Shown: positions 37,524 to 51,422, counted from the first letter of the stretch. The stretch: DNA of 64,000 nt from Acidobacteriota bacterium (GCA_963169195.1 CAUJDN010000093.1:58218-122217), one strand, 5' to 3'. The notes: generated from the sequence alone by a model not told the origin. Numbers and translations: made by a program.

Positions 37524-38186
37524 ATGCAGGTATTCCCGAAGAGCGCCAATTACTGGTCGCGGGGCAGCATCATCGCCGGGCTGTTCGTCCTGGCGAGCCT
37601 GGGATGGGTGATCCTCACCATCCAGCGATCCGACTTCGTCACCCAGGCCAATCAGTTCATCGAGCAGCCGGTCCAGTTCAGCCACCAGCACCACGTCGGC
37701 GGCATCGGGATCGATTGCCGGTACTGTCACACCGCGGTCGAGGTCTCGACCTCGGCCGGCATCCCGCCCACGAAGACGTGCATCAACTGCCACTCGCAGA
37801 TCTGGTCGACGAGCCCGTACCTCGAGCCGGTGCGCGCGAGCTTCCGCGATGACACCCCGCTCCAGTGGATTCGTGTCCACGACCTGCCGGACTTCGTCTA
37901 CTTCAACCACAGCATCCACGTGAAGCAGGGCGTGGGCTGCGAGACGTGCCACGGGCGCGTCGATCGCATGCCTCTCATGTTGCAGAAATCGTCGCTCCAG
38001 ATGGAGTGGTGCCTCGACTGCCACCGGAATCCTTCGCAATACGTCCGCCCGCGCGATCAGATCACGACGATGGGGTACCAAGTGCCGGACGGGACCACGC
38101 AGGCCGAACTCGGCGCCCAGCTCGTGAAGGCCTACAACATCGCGGGCGTCGAGCACATGACCAGCTGCTCGGTCTGCCACCGCTAG
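37524..38186 (+). CDS. actA: Alternative complex III pentahaem cytochrome c (ActA)
   Basis: A 220-aa protein with one N-terminal membrane helix (about 15-33) and five CxxCH haem sites at residues 65-69, 86-90, 139-143, 163-167 and 215-219. ActA carries electrons within alternative complex III, the quinol oxidoreductase that replaces cytochrome bc1. The ATG at 37524 has AGGGG close upstream; an in-frame TTG further up is less likely. It opens a 12-gene rightward operon. Confidence 0.94.
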   Translation: MQVFPKSANYWSRGSIIAGLFVLASLGWVILTIQRSDFVTQANQFIEQPVQFSHQHHVGGIGIDCRYCHTAVEVSTSAGIPPTKTCINCHSQIWSTSPYLEPVRASFRDDTPLQWIRVHDLPDFVYFNHSIHVKQGVGCETCHGRVDRMPLMLQKSSLQMEWCLDCHRNPSQYVRPRDQITTMGYQVPDGTTQAELGAQLVKAYNIAGVEHMTSCSVCHR

Positions 38187-38220
38187 ACCCGACGACGTGA
38201 CGAAGAGCCCGAAGGACGAC

Positions 38221-41264
<3,044 letters not shown>

Positions 41265-41265
<1 letters not shown>

Positions 41266-42668
41266 TGGCGAACAACGTTCACGCACAGGCCAGGGCGACG
41301 GCGGTCCTCGAGGCCCCGGTCATCGGGCCGGGCCACGACTTCGAGACCGTCACCGAGACGGTCGCGCAGATCCCGCTGGCGAAGCGGACACCGCTCGGCT
41401 GGGTCCTCGGTTTCCTCATCGGCTTGTCGCTGCTGATGCTCCTGCAGGCGTCGCTCGGCTACCTGGTGGTCAAGGGCATCGGCATCTGGGGCACGAACAT
41501 CCCGGTCGGCTGGGCCTTTCCGATCGTCAACTTCGTCTGGTGGATCGGCATCGGCCACGCCGGGACGCTCATCTCGGCCATCCTGCTGCTCTTCAAGCAG
41601 CAGTGGCGCATGTCGATCAGCCGCTTCGCGGAGGCGATGACGATCTTCGCCGTGGCCTGTGCCGCGATCTTCCCGGTGTTCCACACCGGCCGCCCGTGGC
41701 TGGCGGCCTACTGGCTGTTCCCGTACCCGAACACCATGGCGCTCTGGCCGCAGTTCCGCAGCCCGCTCATCTGGGACGTGTTCGCGGTCTCGACCTACGC
41801 GACCGTGTCGATCGTGTTCTGGTACGTGGGCCTGGTGCCGGACCTGGCGACGATGCGCGACCGCGCGGCCTCGCGCGTGAAGAAGGTCGTCTTCGGCCTC
41901 TTCTCGCTGGGCTGGCGTGGCTCGGCGCGCCACTGGCACCGCTACGAGGTCGCCTCGCTCATCCTGGCCGGCCTCTCCACCCCCCTGGTGCTGTCGGTGC
42001 ACACCGTGGTGAGCTTCGACTTCGCGGTGTCGGTGATGCCCGGGTGGCACGCCACGATCTTCCCGCCGTACTTCGTCGCCGGCGCCATCTACTCGGGCTT
42101 CGCGATGGTGCTGACGCTGGCCATCCCCATCCGGGCGGCCTATCGCCTCGAGGATCTCATCACGATGCGGCACATCGACAACATGGCGAAGGTCATGCTG
42201 GCGACGGGCCTCATGGTCGGCTACGGCTACACGATGGAGGCGTTCTACGCCTGGTACAGCGGCAGCTTCTACGAGCAGCAGATGATGTGGAACCGCATGT
42301 TCGGCCCCTATGGCTGGTCGTACTGGATGCTCATCTCCATCAACGTGGGCATGGTGCAGTTCCTGTGGTTCAAGAGCGTCCGCGAGAACACGAAGCTGCT
42401 CTTCGTCATCTCGCTGCTGGTCAACGTGGGCATGTGGCTGGAGCGGTTCGTCATCGTGGTCACGACGCTGGCGCGCGACTTCATCCCTTCGTCGTGGGGG
42501 ATGTACTACCCGACGTTCTGGGACTTCGCGACCTACTTCGGCACCATCGGCCTGTTCCTGACGCTGTTCTTCCTGTTCATCAGGTTCGTGCCGATGATTT
42601 CGATGTTCGAGGTCCGGACGCTGCTGCCGCAGGCCAAGGTCGAGACCGATCACCATGGGGGGCACTGA
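41265..42668 (+). CDS. actC: Alternative complex III membrane subunit ActC (NrfD/PsrC family)
   Basis: A 467-aa integral membrane protein with about ten helices, of the NrfD/PsrC fold. It begins with a soluble N-terminus (I-G-P-G-H-D-F-E-T-V-T) and then the first helix at about 48-68. ActC is considered the quinol-binding membrane subunit. The His-rich tail D-H-H-G-G-H is characteristic of this family. TGATG coupling links it to actB. Confidence 0.94.
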
Positions 42669-42672
42669 GGCG

Positions 42673-43224
42673 ATGGCGCACGCTGCTGAACGGGAGAATC
42701 CGCTCTACGGGGTGATGGCCGAGTTCGACTCGGTCCAGGCGCTGGTGGATGCGTCGAAGCGCGCCGTGGCGGCGGGCTTCACGAAGATGGAGGCGTACTC
42801 CCCCATCCCCGTGGAGGAGCTGAACGACATCATCCACAGGAAGCGGACGAAGCTCTCGCAGATCGTCCTGGCGGGCGGCCTGACGGGCATGGCGACCGGC
42901 TTCGCGATGCAGTACTGGATGTCGGCCGTGGACTACCCGATGAACATCGGCGGCCGGCCCTACGCGACGTGGACGGCATTCGTCGTGCCGTCCTACGAGC
43001 TGACCATTCTCTTCTCGGCGCTCGCGGCGGCCATCGGGATGTTCGCCCTGAACGGCCTGCCGCAGCCCTACCACCCCGTCTTCAACGTGGAGCGGTTCTC
43101 GATGGCCAGCTCCGACAAGTTCTTCCTGGTGATCGAGTCGGCGGACCCGCGCTTCGACCACGGGGGCACGACCCGGTTCCTCGGCGAGCAGGGCGCGAAG
43201 GGAGTGTACGACGTTGCGGCGTAA
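42673..43224 (+). CDS. actD: Alternative complex III subunit ActD (DUF3341)
   Basis: A 183-aa protein with the DUF3341 pattern: Y-G-V-M-A-E-F-D at the N-terminus, two membrane helices (about 70-90 and 112-135), and F-N-V-E-R-F-S-M-A-S-S-D-K-F-F-L in the C-terminal domain. The ATG at 42673 lies 4 bp after actC; an earlier ATG at 42655, overlapping actC, is possible. Confidence 0.92.
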   Translation: MAHAAERENPLYGVMAEFDSVQALVDASKRAVAAGFTKMEAYSPIPVEELNDIIHRKRTKLSQIVLAGGLTGMATGFAMQYWMSAVDYPMNIGGRPYATWTAFVVPSYELTILFSALAAAIGMFALNGLPQPYHPVFNVERFSMASSDKFFLVIESADPRFDHGGTTRFLGEQGAKGVYDVAA

Positions 43225-43813
43225 TCTATTCGTCGTGGTGCTGCTCGCGCTCGGCGCGGGAGCGTGCCGCCAGGACATGCACGACACCCCCCGCTACGAG
43301 GCGTACGAGTCCAGCGCGTTCTTCGCGGACGGGAAGGCGGCGCGTCCGACGCCCACCGGCACGGTGGCGCGCGGCTGGCTGCGGGAGGACGAGACGCTCT
43401 ACACGGGGCGCGCGAACGGCGAGCTCGTCGCCGAGTTCCCCTTCCCGGTGTCGCAGGCCGACCTGCAGCGCGGTCGCGACCGCTACGACATCTACTGCAC
43501 CCCGTGCCACGGCGCGCTGGGCGACGGCCAGGGCATGGTGGTCCAGCGCGGCCTCCGGCGCGCGGCGTCCTATCACCAGGACCGGCTCCGCGACGAGAAG
43601 GTGGGCTACTTCTACGACGTGGTGACCAACGGCTTCGGCGCCATGCAGGGCTACGCCGAGCAGATCCCGGTCCGCGACCGCTGGCTGATCGTCGCCTACG
43701 TCCGGGCGTTGCAGCTCAGCCAGCACGCGACGATGGCCGAGGTGCCCGCCGACCGGCAGGGCGCGCTCGACAACCCGCCGCCGAAGAAGGCGGAAACGCC
43801 CGCCGCGCACTAG
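43214..43813 (+). CDS. actE: Alternative complex III monohaem cytochrome c lipoprotein (ActE)
   Basis: A 199-aa cytochrome with a lipobox G-A-G-A-C (Cys18) and one haem site C-T-P-C-H at 95-99; N-G-F-G-A-M-Q-G-Y probably supplies the Met ligand. ActE passes electrons to the oxidase. The start appears to be TTG at 43214, overlapping the actD stop, with GGGAG about nine bases upstream. Confidence 0.92.
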   Translation: MRRNLFVVVLLALGAGACRQDMHDTPRYEAYESSAFFADGKAARPTPTGTVARGWLREDETLYTGRANGELVAEFPFPVSQADLQRGRDRYDIYCTPCHGALGDGQGMVVQRGLRRAASYHQDRLRDEKVGYFYDVVTNGFGAMQGYAEQIPVRDRWLIVAYVRALQLSQHATMAEVPADRQGALDNPPPKKAETPAAH

Positions 43814-43822
43814 TCCCCGGAA

Positions 43823-43850
43823 AAGGCACAAGGCACAAGGCAGAAGAGAC
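43823..43850. repeat. Four tandem 7-bp units between actE and actF
   Basis: AAGGCAC, AAGGCAC, AAGGCAG and AAGAGAC run in perfect 7-bp register inside the 44-bp actE-actF spacer. The purine-rich units include AAGAGA near the actF start, so the repeat may double as a ribosome-binding region. Confidence 0.8.
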
Positions 43851-43857
43851 AGCCACG

Positions 43858-45036
43858 ATGACGACGGACACCTTTCAACCGCCCGAGCGCGTGTCGGGCC
43901 TGCAGACGCTGGGCACGATGGCGGCCGTGGCGGGGCTGGCGCTCGCGGGCGTGGGCTTCGCCCTGTCGGGCCTCGAGCGCTTCTACCAGGCCTACCTCGT
44001 GGCCTACACCTTCTGGCTGGGCGTGGCCCTGGGCAGCATGGCGCTGCTCATGGTGCAGCACCTCTCCGGGGGCGCGTGGGGCGTGGTGATGCGCCGGCCG
44101 CTCGAGGCGGCCGCCAGCACCATCCCGGCGATGGCGGTGCTGTTCCTGCCGATCGTCCCGGGCATGCACGACCTCTATCACTGGACGCACGCCGACGCGC
44201 TCGCCGACCCGATCATCGCGGCGAAGGCCCCCTACCTGAACACGCCGTTCTTCCTCGTGCGCGTCGTCTTCTACTTCGCGGCGTGGATCGGCATGAGCCA
44301 TCTGCTGCTGAAGTGGTCGCGCGAGCAGGACCACACGGGCGACCCGGCCCTCGCGCGCAAGCTTTCGATCCTCTCCGGCGGCGGCCTGCTGGTGTACGCG
44401 CTGACGGTGAACTTCTCCGTCACCGACTGGCTGATGTCGGTGAACCCGCACTGGTTCTCGACGATGTGGGGGCCGATGTTCATGGTCGGGCAGGCCCTGG
44501 CGGCGTTTGCGCTGACGATCCTGGTGCTCGTGATGCTGATCCGCACCGAGCCCATGAGCCGTGTGCTGAACACCGGCCACTTCCACGACCTCGGGAAGTT
44601 CCTCTTCGCGTTCCTGATGCTGTGGGCCTACCTCGCCTTCTCGCAGTTCCTGATCGTCTACTCGGCGAATCTCGCCGAGGAGGTGCCGCACTATCTCGCG
44701 CGGTCGCGGGGCGGCTACGAGTACGTCACCATCGCGCTCATCGTCCTGCACTTCATCGTGCCCTACGCGATGCTGCTCTCCCGGAACCTCAAGCGCGACT
44801 ACAACCGGCTGCGGCTCATCGCGGGATGGTTGCTCCTGATGCGCGTGGTGGACTACTACTGGCAGGTCGCCCCGGAGTTCCACGAGACGCTGAGCGTTTC
44901 GGTGATCGACGTCGCGCTGCCGATTGCCCTGGGTGGCATCTTCCTGGTTCTGTACGCGATGCGGCTGAAGAGCCAGCCGCTCATGCCCATCCATGACGCG
45001 GGTCTCGAAAAGGCGCTGACGCACCATGTCCACTGA
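43858..45036 (+). CDS. actF: Alternative complex III membrane subunit ActF
   Basis: A 392-aa protein with about ten membrane helices, the second NrfD-like subunit of ACIII. Seen: G-L-E-R-F-Y-Q-A-Y-L at the start, M-H-D-L-Y-H-W-T-H-A-D, F-S-V-T-D-W-L-M-S, and the conserved A-F-S-Q-F-L-I-V-Y-S near helix 7. Its end overlaps the next gene by 11 bp. Confidence 0.93.
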   Translation: MTTDTFQPPERVSGLQTLGTMAAVAGLALAGVGFALSGLERFYQAYLVAYTFWLGVALGSMALLMVQHLSGGAWGVVMRRPLEAAASTIPAMAVLFLPIVPGMHDLYHWTHADALADPIIAAKAPYLNTPFFLVRVVFYFAAWIGMSHLLLKWSREQDHTGDPALARKLSILSGGGLLVYALTVNFSVTDWLMSVNPHWFSTMWGPMFMVGQALAAFALTILVLVMLIRTEPMSRVLNTGHFHDLGKFLFAFLMLWAYLAFSQFLIVYSANLAEEVPHYLARSRGGYEYVTIALIVLHFIVPYAMLLSRNLKRDYNRLRLIAGWLLLMRVVDYYWQVAPEFHETLSVSVIDVALPIALGGIFLVLYAMRLKSQPLMPIHDAGLEKALTHHVH

Positions 45037-45502
45037 GCACGATATCGACGCCCTCGAATACGGGCCGACGCCCGCAGGGGCGCAGTACGAGCACACCGAC
45101 ATCAATGTCGCCATCGGCTACAACTTCGCGGTGTGGCTGGCGGTGGCGATGCTGATGTCGGGGGGCATCGTCTACGGCGCGTTCTGGTTCTTCGAGCGCC
45201 AGCAGGTGGCGAGCGACGCGGCATCGCAGCAGTTTCCGCTGGCGGCGGGCGTGGAGAAGGAACCGCCGATGCCGCGCCTCCAGTCGCAGCCGTTCAAGGA
45301 CCTGTACCTGCTCAGGCAGGGCCAGCACGAGCGGCTGGACTCCTACGGCTGGGTGGACAAGGACGCTGGCGTGGTCCACATCCCCATCGAGCGGGCCATG
45401 GAGCTGACGGTGCAGCGCGGGCTGCCGGCGCGTGGCGGAGCGGGGATGCCGGCGGGTGTGGTCCAGGACAGCGCGGCGGGCCGGACGAGCGCTCCGCGGT
45501 AG
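45026..45502 (+). CDS. Small single-span membrane protein of the ACIII-oxidase operon
   Basis: A 158-aa protein of unknown function. The N-terminal 30 residues are soluble and acidic. One membrane helix covers about 35-55, followed by a periplasmic tail with P-P-M-P-R-L-Q-S-Q-P-F-K-D and then W-V-D-K-D-A-G-V-V-H-I-P-I-E-R-A-M. That last segment is the pattern found in small subunits encoded beside actF in other ACIII operons, which suggests a structural or assembly role. No metal or haem motif is present. Confidence 0.78.
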   Translation: MSTEHDIDALEYGPTPAGAQYEHTDINVAIGYNFAVWLAVAMLMSGGIVYGAFWFFERQQVASDAASQQFPLAAGVEKEPPMPRLQSQPFKDLYLLRQGQHERLDSYGWVDKDAGVVHIPIERAMELTVQRGLPARGGAGMPAGVVQDSAAGRTSAPR

Positions 45503-45589
45503 GTGTCCGGTCCCCGGGGCTGGCGCCCAGGGGCATTGGGAGATTCGGGGGCGGTCGGGTCCGGCGATTCGGCAAGCGAGGGACGGCAC

Positions 45590-46441
45590 GTGAGCACTCT
45601 GGTGAAACTGCGGGCGGTGGTGGTGGCGGGCGGACTGGCGCTCACCGCGGCCGTGGTGTCGGCGCAGTCGGGCGGGGAGGGCCTGCGGCCGCAGTCGGGC
45701 ATTCCATCGAGCCAGATGCCTGGCGCGCTCGAGGGCGTGGAGTTCGAGCAGCGGCTGAACAGCACGCTGCCCCTCGATGTGGCGTTCGTCGACGAGTCGG
45801 GCCGTGAGGTGAAGCTCGGCGACTACTTCGAGCGGCGCCCCGTCGTGCTGGCGTTCGTCTACTACGAGTGCGCGATGCTCTGCTCGCAGGTGCTCAACGG
45901 CGTGACCAGCGCGCTGTCGGCGCTCGATGAAACCGCCGGGCGCGACTTCGAGATGGTGGCCGTGAGCTTCGATCCGCGTGACACGCCGATGGCGGCGACA
46001 GCGAAGAAGAAGGCCTACGTCGATCGCTACGGACGCCAGGGGGCGGAGCAGGGCTTCCATTTCCTGACCGGCAGCGAGGCCTCGATCGCGGCCCTGACCG
46101 ATGCGGCGGGGTTCCGGTACGCCTGGGACGACGAGACGCAGCAGTTCGCGCACGCGAGCGGCTTCGTCGTGGCGACGCCCGACGGCAAGCTCTCGCGCTA
46201 CTTCTTCGGCATCGAGTACGCGCCGCGCGACATCAAGTTCGCGCTCATCGAGTCGTCCGCGGGACGCGTCGGGTCGCTGGTGGACCAGGTGATGCTCTAC
46301 TGCTATCACTACGATCCCAAGACGGGTTCGTATTCCTTCGTGGCGATGAAGGCCGTCCGGCTGGGCGGCGCGGTCACCCTGCTGGCGCTGGCGGGGTTCG
46401 TGGTTGTGGCACTTCGGCGCGAGCACCGCGCCGGGCACTGA
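45590..46441 (+). CDS. SCO1/SenC copper chaperone for the oxidase CuA site
   Basis: A 283-aa thioredoxin-fold protein. It has a signal peptide (about 1-26), the copper site Y-E-C-A-M-L-C (CxxxC), V-S-F-D-P-R-D-T-P and an extra C-terminal membrane helix (about 258-276), so it is probably membrane-tethered by its tail. SCO loads copper into CuA of CoxB, which is the next gene at 3 bp. The GTG at 45590 is chosen because AGGGA precedes it; the frame upstream lacks a site. Confidence 0.92.
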   Translation: MSTLVKLRAVVVAGGLALTAAVVSAQSGGEGLRPQSGIPSSQMPGALEGVEFEQRLNSTLPLDVAFVDESGREVKLGDYFERRPVVLAFVYYECAMLCSQVLNGVTSALSALDETAGRDFEMVAVSFDPRDTPMAATAKKKAYVDRYGRQGAEQGFHFLTGSEASIAALTDAAGFRYAWDDETQQFAHASGFVVATPDGKLSRYFFGIEYAPRDIKFALIESSAGRVGSLVDQVMLYCYHYDPKTGSYSFVAMKAVRLGGAVTLLALAGFVVVALRREHRAGH

Positions 46442-46444
46442 CAT

Positions 46445-47440
46445 ATGGGTTCATTCGGCATTCCCCTGTTTCCCGAGCAGGCGTCGACGTTCGCCAGGGA
46501 CATCGACGCGCTGTACTTCTTCATCGTGGCCACCAGCGCGTTCTTCGCGCTGGCCGTCACCGTGGCGGTCATCGTCTTCGGCATCGTCTACCGGCGGCGG
46601 CACGAAGGCGAGGTGGGCGCGCGCATCGAGGGCAACCTGCCGCTGGAGCTGCTCTGGAGCGTCATCCCGACGATGATCGCGATGGTCATGTTCGGCTGGG
46701 GCGCCTCGAGCTACTTCCACATGCGGACGCCGCCGGCCGAGGCCCTGCAGATCTATGCCGTGGGCAAGCAGTGGATGTGGAAGTTCCAGCACCTCGAGGG
46801 CCAGCGCGAGATCAACGAGCTGCACGTGCCGGTGAACCGGCCCGTGAAGGTGACGATCACGTCCGAGGACGTGCTGCACAGCCTGTACTTCCCGTCGTTC
46901 CGCACGAAGATGGACGCCATCCCCGGCCGCTACACGCAGCTGTGGTTCGAGGCCACGAAGGTCGGCGAGTACCACATCTTCTGCACCGAGTACTGCGGCA
47001 CGAACCACTCCGGGATGATCGGCAAGGTCGTCGTGATGGAGCCCGACGACTACCAGGCGTGGCTGGCCGGCGGCGGGGTCGAGGGCACGCTGGCCGAGCG
47101 CGGGCAGCGCCTGTTCCAGGATCTCGCGTGCGGGACCTGCCACCTCGACACGGGCAAGGGCCGCGGCCCGTCGCTGAACGACATCGTCGGCAAGACGGTG
47201 ACGCTGGCCGATGGCGCCACCGCGGTGGTGGACGAGGGCTACCTGCGCGAGTCGATCGTCAACTCGCAGGTGAAGATCGTGCAGGGCTACCAGCCGCTGA
47301 TGCCGGCCTTCCAGGGGCTGGTGAGCGAGGACAACCTGGTGGCGCTCGTCGAGTACGTGAAGTCGCTCTCGCCGCAGGCGACGACCCAGGCCCCTGCGGG
47401 CGCCACCGCACCGGCCGCCGATCCCACGAAGAAGAACTGA
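46445..47440 (+). CDS. coxB: caa3-type cytochrome c oxidase subunit II with fused cytochrome c
   Basis: A 331-aa subunit. Two membrane helices (about 22-48 and 68-88) lead to a cupredoxin domain whose CuA ligands are H145, C180, C184, H188 and M191 in C-T-E-Y-C-G-T-N-H-S-G-M. A cytochrome c domain follows, with C-G-T-C-H at 229-233 and Met in P-L-M-P. The fusion defines the caa3 type: electrons go ActE to CoxB haem c to CuA to haem a. An Ala/Pro/Thr tail ends the protein. Confidence 0.96.
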   Translation: MGSFGIPLFPEQASTFARDIDALYFFIVATSAFFALAVTVAVIVFGIVYRRRHEGEVGARIEGNLPLELLWSVIPTMIAMVMFGWGASSYFHMRTPPAEALQIYAVGKQWMWKFQHLEGQREINELHVPVNRPVKVTITSEDVLHSLYFPSFRTKMDAIPGRYTQLWFEATKVGEYHIFCTEYCGTNHSGMIGKVVVMEPDDYQAWLAGGGVEGTLAERGQRLFQDLACGTCHLDTGKGRGPSLNDIVGKTVTLADGATAVVDEGYLRESIVNSQVKIVQGYQPLMPAFQGLVSEDNLVALVEYVKSLSPQATTQAPAGATAPAADPTKKN

Positions 47441-47443
47441 GCC

Positions 47444-49061
<1,618 letters not shown>

Positions 49062-49069
<8 letters not shown>

Positions 49070-49745
49070 CGCGGTCGCGCACGCAGAGGCGCACGGCCAC
49101 GCCGTGCCCCACGACGCGCTGCAGCATCACTTCGAGACGATGCAGCAGCAGAAGGAGGCCAGCACGCTCGGGATGTGGGTGTTCCTGCTCACCGAGGTGC
49201 TGTTCTTCGGCGGGCTGTTCTTCGCCTACCTGCTCTACCGCGTGTGGTACTTCGACGCGTTCGCCGAGGCCAGCCGCACGCTGGACATCTCGCTCGGCGC
49301 GTTCAACACGGCGGTCCTCATCGGCAGCTCGCTGACGATGGCGCTGGCCGTGCGGTCCGCGCAGACGAACCAGCGGTCTGCCACGGTCCGCTGGCTCATC
49401 TCGACCATCGTCCTCGGGTGCGTGTTCCTCGGCGTCAAGGTGATCGAGTACGCCGACAAGTTCGAGCATCACCATGTGCCCGGCCCCAATTTCGTCTCCG
49501 AGAGCGTCTGGGCGGCGCAGGAGCAGATCTTCTTCAGCCTCTACTTCACGATGACGGGCCTGCACGCGCTCCACATGATCGTGGGCGTCGGCGTCATGTC
49601 GGTCGTCACCTGGATGGCGGCGAAGGGCCGCTTCGACGAGCACTACTACACGCCCGTGGAGATGACGGGCCTCTACTGGCACTTCGTCGACCTCGTGTGG
49701 ATCTATCTCTTCCCACTGCTGTACCTGGTGGAGCGGCACAACTAG
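49062..49745 (+). CDS. coxC: Cytochrome c oxidase subunit III
   Basis: A 227-aa membrane protein with a His-rich N-terminus ([12 protein letters not shown]) and about five helices. [15 protein letters not shown] and [10 protein letters not shown] are the family's hallmarks. The start is TTG at 49062, overlapping the coxA stop, with GGAGG six bases upstream inside coxA; no ATG lies nearby. Confidence 0.93.
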
Positions 49746-49746
49746 C

Positions 49747-50052
49747 ATGTCCGGACACGTTTCGCCCAAGAGCCTCTACTACTCGATCTTCGGGGCCCTG
49801 ATGGTGCTGACCGCCATCACGGTGTTCGCCGCTTACGTGAACCTCGGCGCCATGAACGCGCCGATTGCGCTCGCGATCGCCACGTTCAAGGCCACGCTGG
49901 TCGTGCTGTTCTTCATGCACGTGAGGTACAGCAGCCGCCTGACCAAGCTGGTGGTGGTGACAAGCCTGTTCTTCCTGGCCATCCTGCTGGGCGAGATGAT
50001 GATGGACTACGCGTCCCGGGGGATGGGCGTGGTCTTGCCCACGCTCCAGTAG
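49747..50052 (+). CDS. coxD: Cytochrome c oxidase subunit IV-like protein
   Basis: A 101-aa, three-helix protein of the prokaryotic subunit IV (COX4_pro/CtaF-like) type: K-S-L-Y-Y-S-I-F-G-A-L, then A-T-F-K-A-T-L-V-V-L-F-F-M-H-V. It follows coxC by 1 bp and closes the respiratory operon. Confidence 0.9.
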   Translation: MSGHVSPKSLYYSIFGALMVLTAITVFAAYVNLGAMNAPIALAIATFKATLVVLFFMHVRYSSRLTKLVVVTSLFFLAILLGEMMMDYASRGMGVVLPTLQ

Positions 50053-50067
50053 GCTCTGGACGAACGC

Positions 50068-50095
50068 TTTACAGGGACTTTACAGGGACTGTCCC
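50068..50095. repeat. Tandem 11-bp repeat joined to GGGACTGTCCC palindrome
   Basis: TTTACAGGGAC occurs twice in tandem (50068-50089), and the second copy runs into the palindrome GGGAC-T-GTCCC (50085-50095). Motifs with a GGGGACAGTCCC core resemble the palindromic repeats linked to REP-associated tyrosine transposases in acidobacteria and other GC-rich bacteria; this resemblance is from memory. It lies at the broken 3' end of a methyltransferase pseudogene. Confidence 0.55.
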
Positions 50096-50097
50096 CG

Positions 50098-50639
50098 TTA
50101 AACCCTGGCGAAGACGTTGAAGCGGCCAGCGGCCGCTTCCTCGAACTGCACGCCCGTCACCCCGATGTCGGCGAGGAGCCGCTCCGCCCGGAGCCTCTTC
50201 CACGACACCCAGGGCTGCAATCGCGGGTAAGGACGCTGCGCACGGCGGCGACGTCCGCCGGTCCCCGGAAACCGCGGCTGGCCAGCACCACGTCCCAGGG
50301 ATTTGCCGGGTCGAGGGAGGTTGGGGCGCCAGCACCGAAAACGCCCTCCGGCATTGCCGCCCTGGCCGCGTCCACGAGGGCGGCCGCCTCATCCGTGCCG
50401 CCGATCACGTAGCCGTTCTCCCAGAGAGGGTAGAGGAACGCTCCGGCCCCACAGCCGACGTCCCACACGCCGGTGCCGGGCCCGACATCCAGCGTTTCGA
50501 CGACGTGCTCGACGAAATCACGCCATTCGGCCTCGGTCGCGGCCACGATGGTGCCGTCGGCGTCCATCAGCACCTCGAGAGGCGAGCGATGGTGGACGTT
50601 TCCGGTGGCCAGGACTTCGGCGATCGGGCCGTGCCTCAT
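50098..50639 (-). pseudogene. Frameshifted, internally deleted SAM-dependent methyltransferase
   Basis: The first frame gives a class I methyltransferase up to V-A-A-V-R-S-V-L, with the SAM loop W-D-V-G-C-G-A-G-A-F-L-Y-P-L and W-D-V-V-L-A-S-R-G-F. It then degenerates into Gly/Arg/Ser and stops at 50157. A second frame picks up R-L-Q-P-W-V-S-W-K-R-L and D-I-G-V-T-G-V-Q-F-E-E-A and runs to TAA at 50098, a normal-looking end (R-F-N-V-F-A-R-V). The joined product (about 180 aa) lacks an estimated 30-40 residues, so a deletion causing a frameshift near 50215-50245 is likely. A sequencing error alone would not explain the shortening. Confidence 0.68.
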
Positions 50640-50646
50640 GTGCCGA

Positions 50647-51273
50647 TCATACGGCCGGCGTCGGCGGCTCGCTGACCGCCAAGCCTGCCACCGCGAGCGC
50701 GTGCTCGTATTCCGCGGGGGTGTTGCAGGGCGTGAAGCTCAGAAGCTGGGGGTCGGCCTGGCGCAGGACGGGTTCGTTCAGGTAGTGCGTGCGGAGGCCC
50801 GCCAACAGCGCGCGGAGGCGGGCGTCTCCCGCCAGGAGCAAGGGCCCGCCGGTGGCCTTCACGGCCTGGGTCCGGTAGGCCGCGCACGTGGTCATGAGCA
50901 TCCCGCCCACGACCGGCACGCAGGCGTCCCAGCCCTGCGCGCGGTCGAGCAGGAAGCGAATGAGGGCCGGTTGCAGCAGGGGCGTGTCGCAGGCGACGAG
51001 AAACAGGTAGTCGGCCTGGGCCGCGGAGGCGGCGCCAACGAGCGCCGGAAGCGGGCCGAGGCCGTCCCGAACGTCCCTCACGATTCGCATGCCCGGCGGC
51101 ACGGTCTGACTCGCGCCGGCGGCGAGCACCACGTCCTCCACGACCGAGCTGGTGATTCGGACGACACGCTCGAGGAGGGTCTCCGGGCCAAACGGCAACG
51201 ACGCCTTGTCGCGACCCATGCGCGAGGACGCGCCACCGCAGAGGACGATTGCGGCTGCTGGGGGGCTGCTCAC
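50647..51273 (-). CDS. mobA: Molybdenum cofactor guanylyltransferase MobA
   Basis: A 208-aa nucleotidyltransferase that attaches GMP to molybdopterin. Seen: I-V-L-C-G-G-A-S-S-R-M-G-R-D-K-A-S-L-P-F (about 9-28), D-G-L-G-P-L-P-A-L, and L-V-A-C-D-T-P-L-L. Sec-containing formate dehydrogenases need this cofactor, which would fit the selenoprotein findings, but none is in the window. The start is ATG at 51273. Confidence 0.9.
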   Translation of the reverse strand: MSSPPAAAIVLCGGASSRMGRDKASLPFGPETLLERVVRITSSVVEDVVLAAGASQTVPPGMRIVRDVRDGLGPLPALVGAASAAQADYLFLVACDTPLLQPALIRFLLDRAQGWDACVPVVGGMLMTTCAAYRTQAVKATGGPLLLAGDARLRALLAGLRTHYLNEPVLRQADPQLLSFTPCNTPAEYEHALAVAGLAVSEPPTPAV

Positions 51274-51422
51274 CTTGTGCTATAGAATCGCATTAGTGGC
51301 GATGATTCTCACCGCGTCGCTTTTTTTGTCCGCGGTCGGCCCGTTGTCCGAACCGCTTCCCTGAATCAAGGCCACCGATTGCGGTCATGCGCAAGGCTTC
51401 AGCCGGCGCGTTGGAGGCTCTC

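Noticed and set aside
51304..51364. Short hydrophobic peptide (about 20 aa) between mobA and the cytochrome c gene
   Set aside because: No ribosome-binding site and no recognisable family; too short to support.
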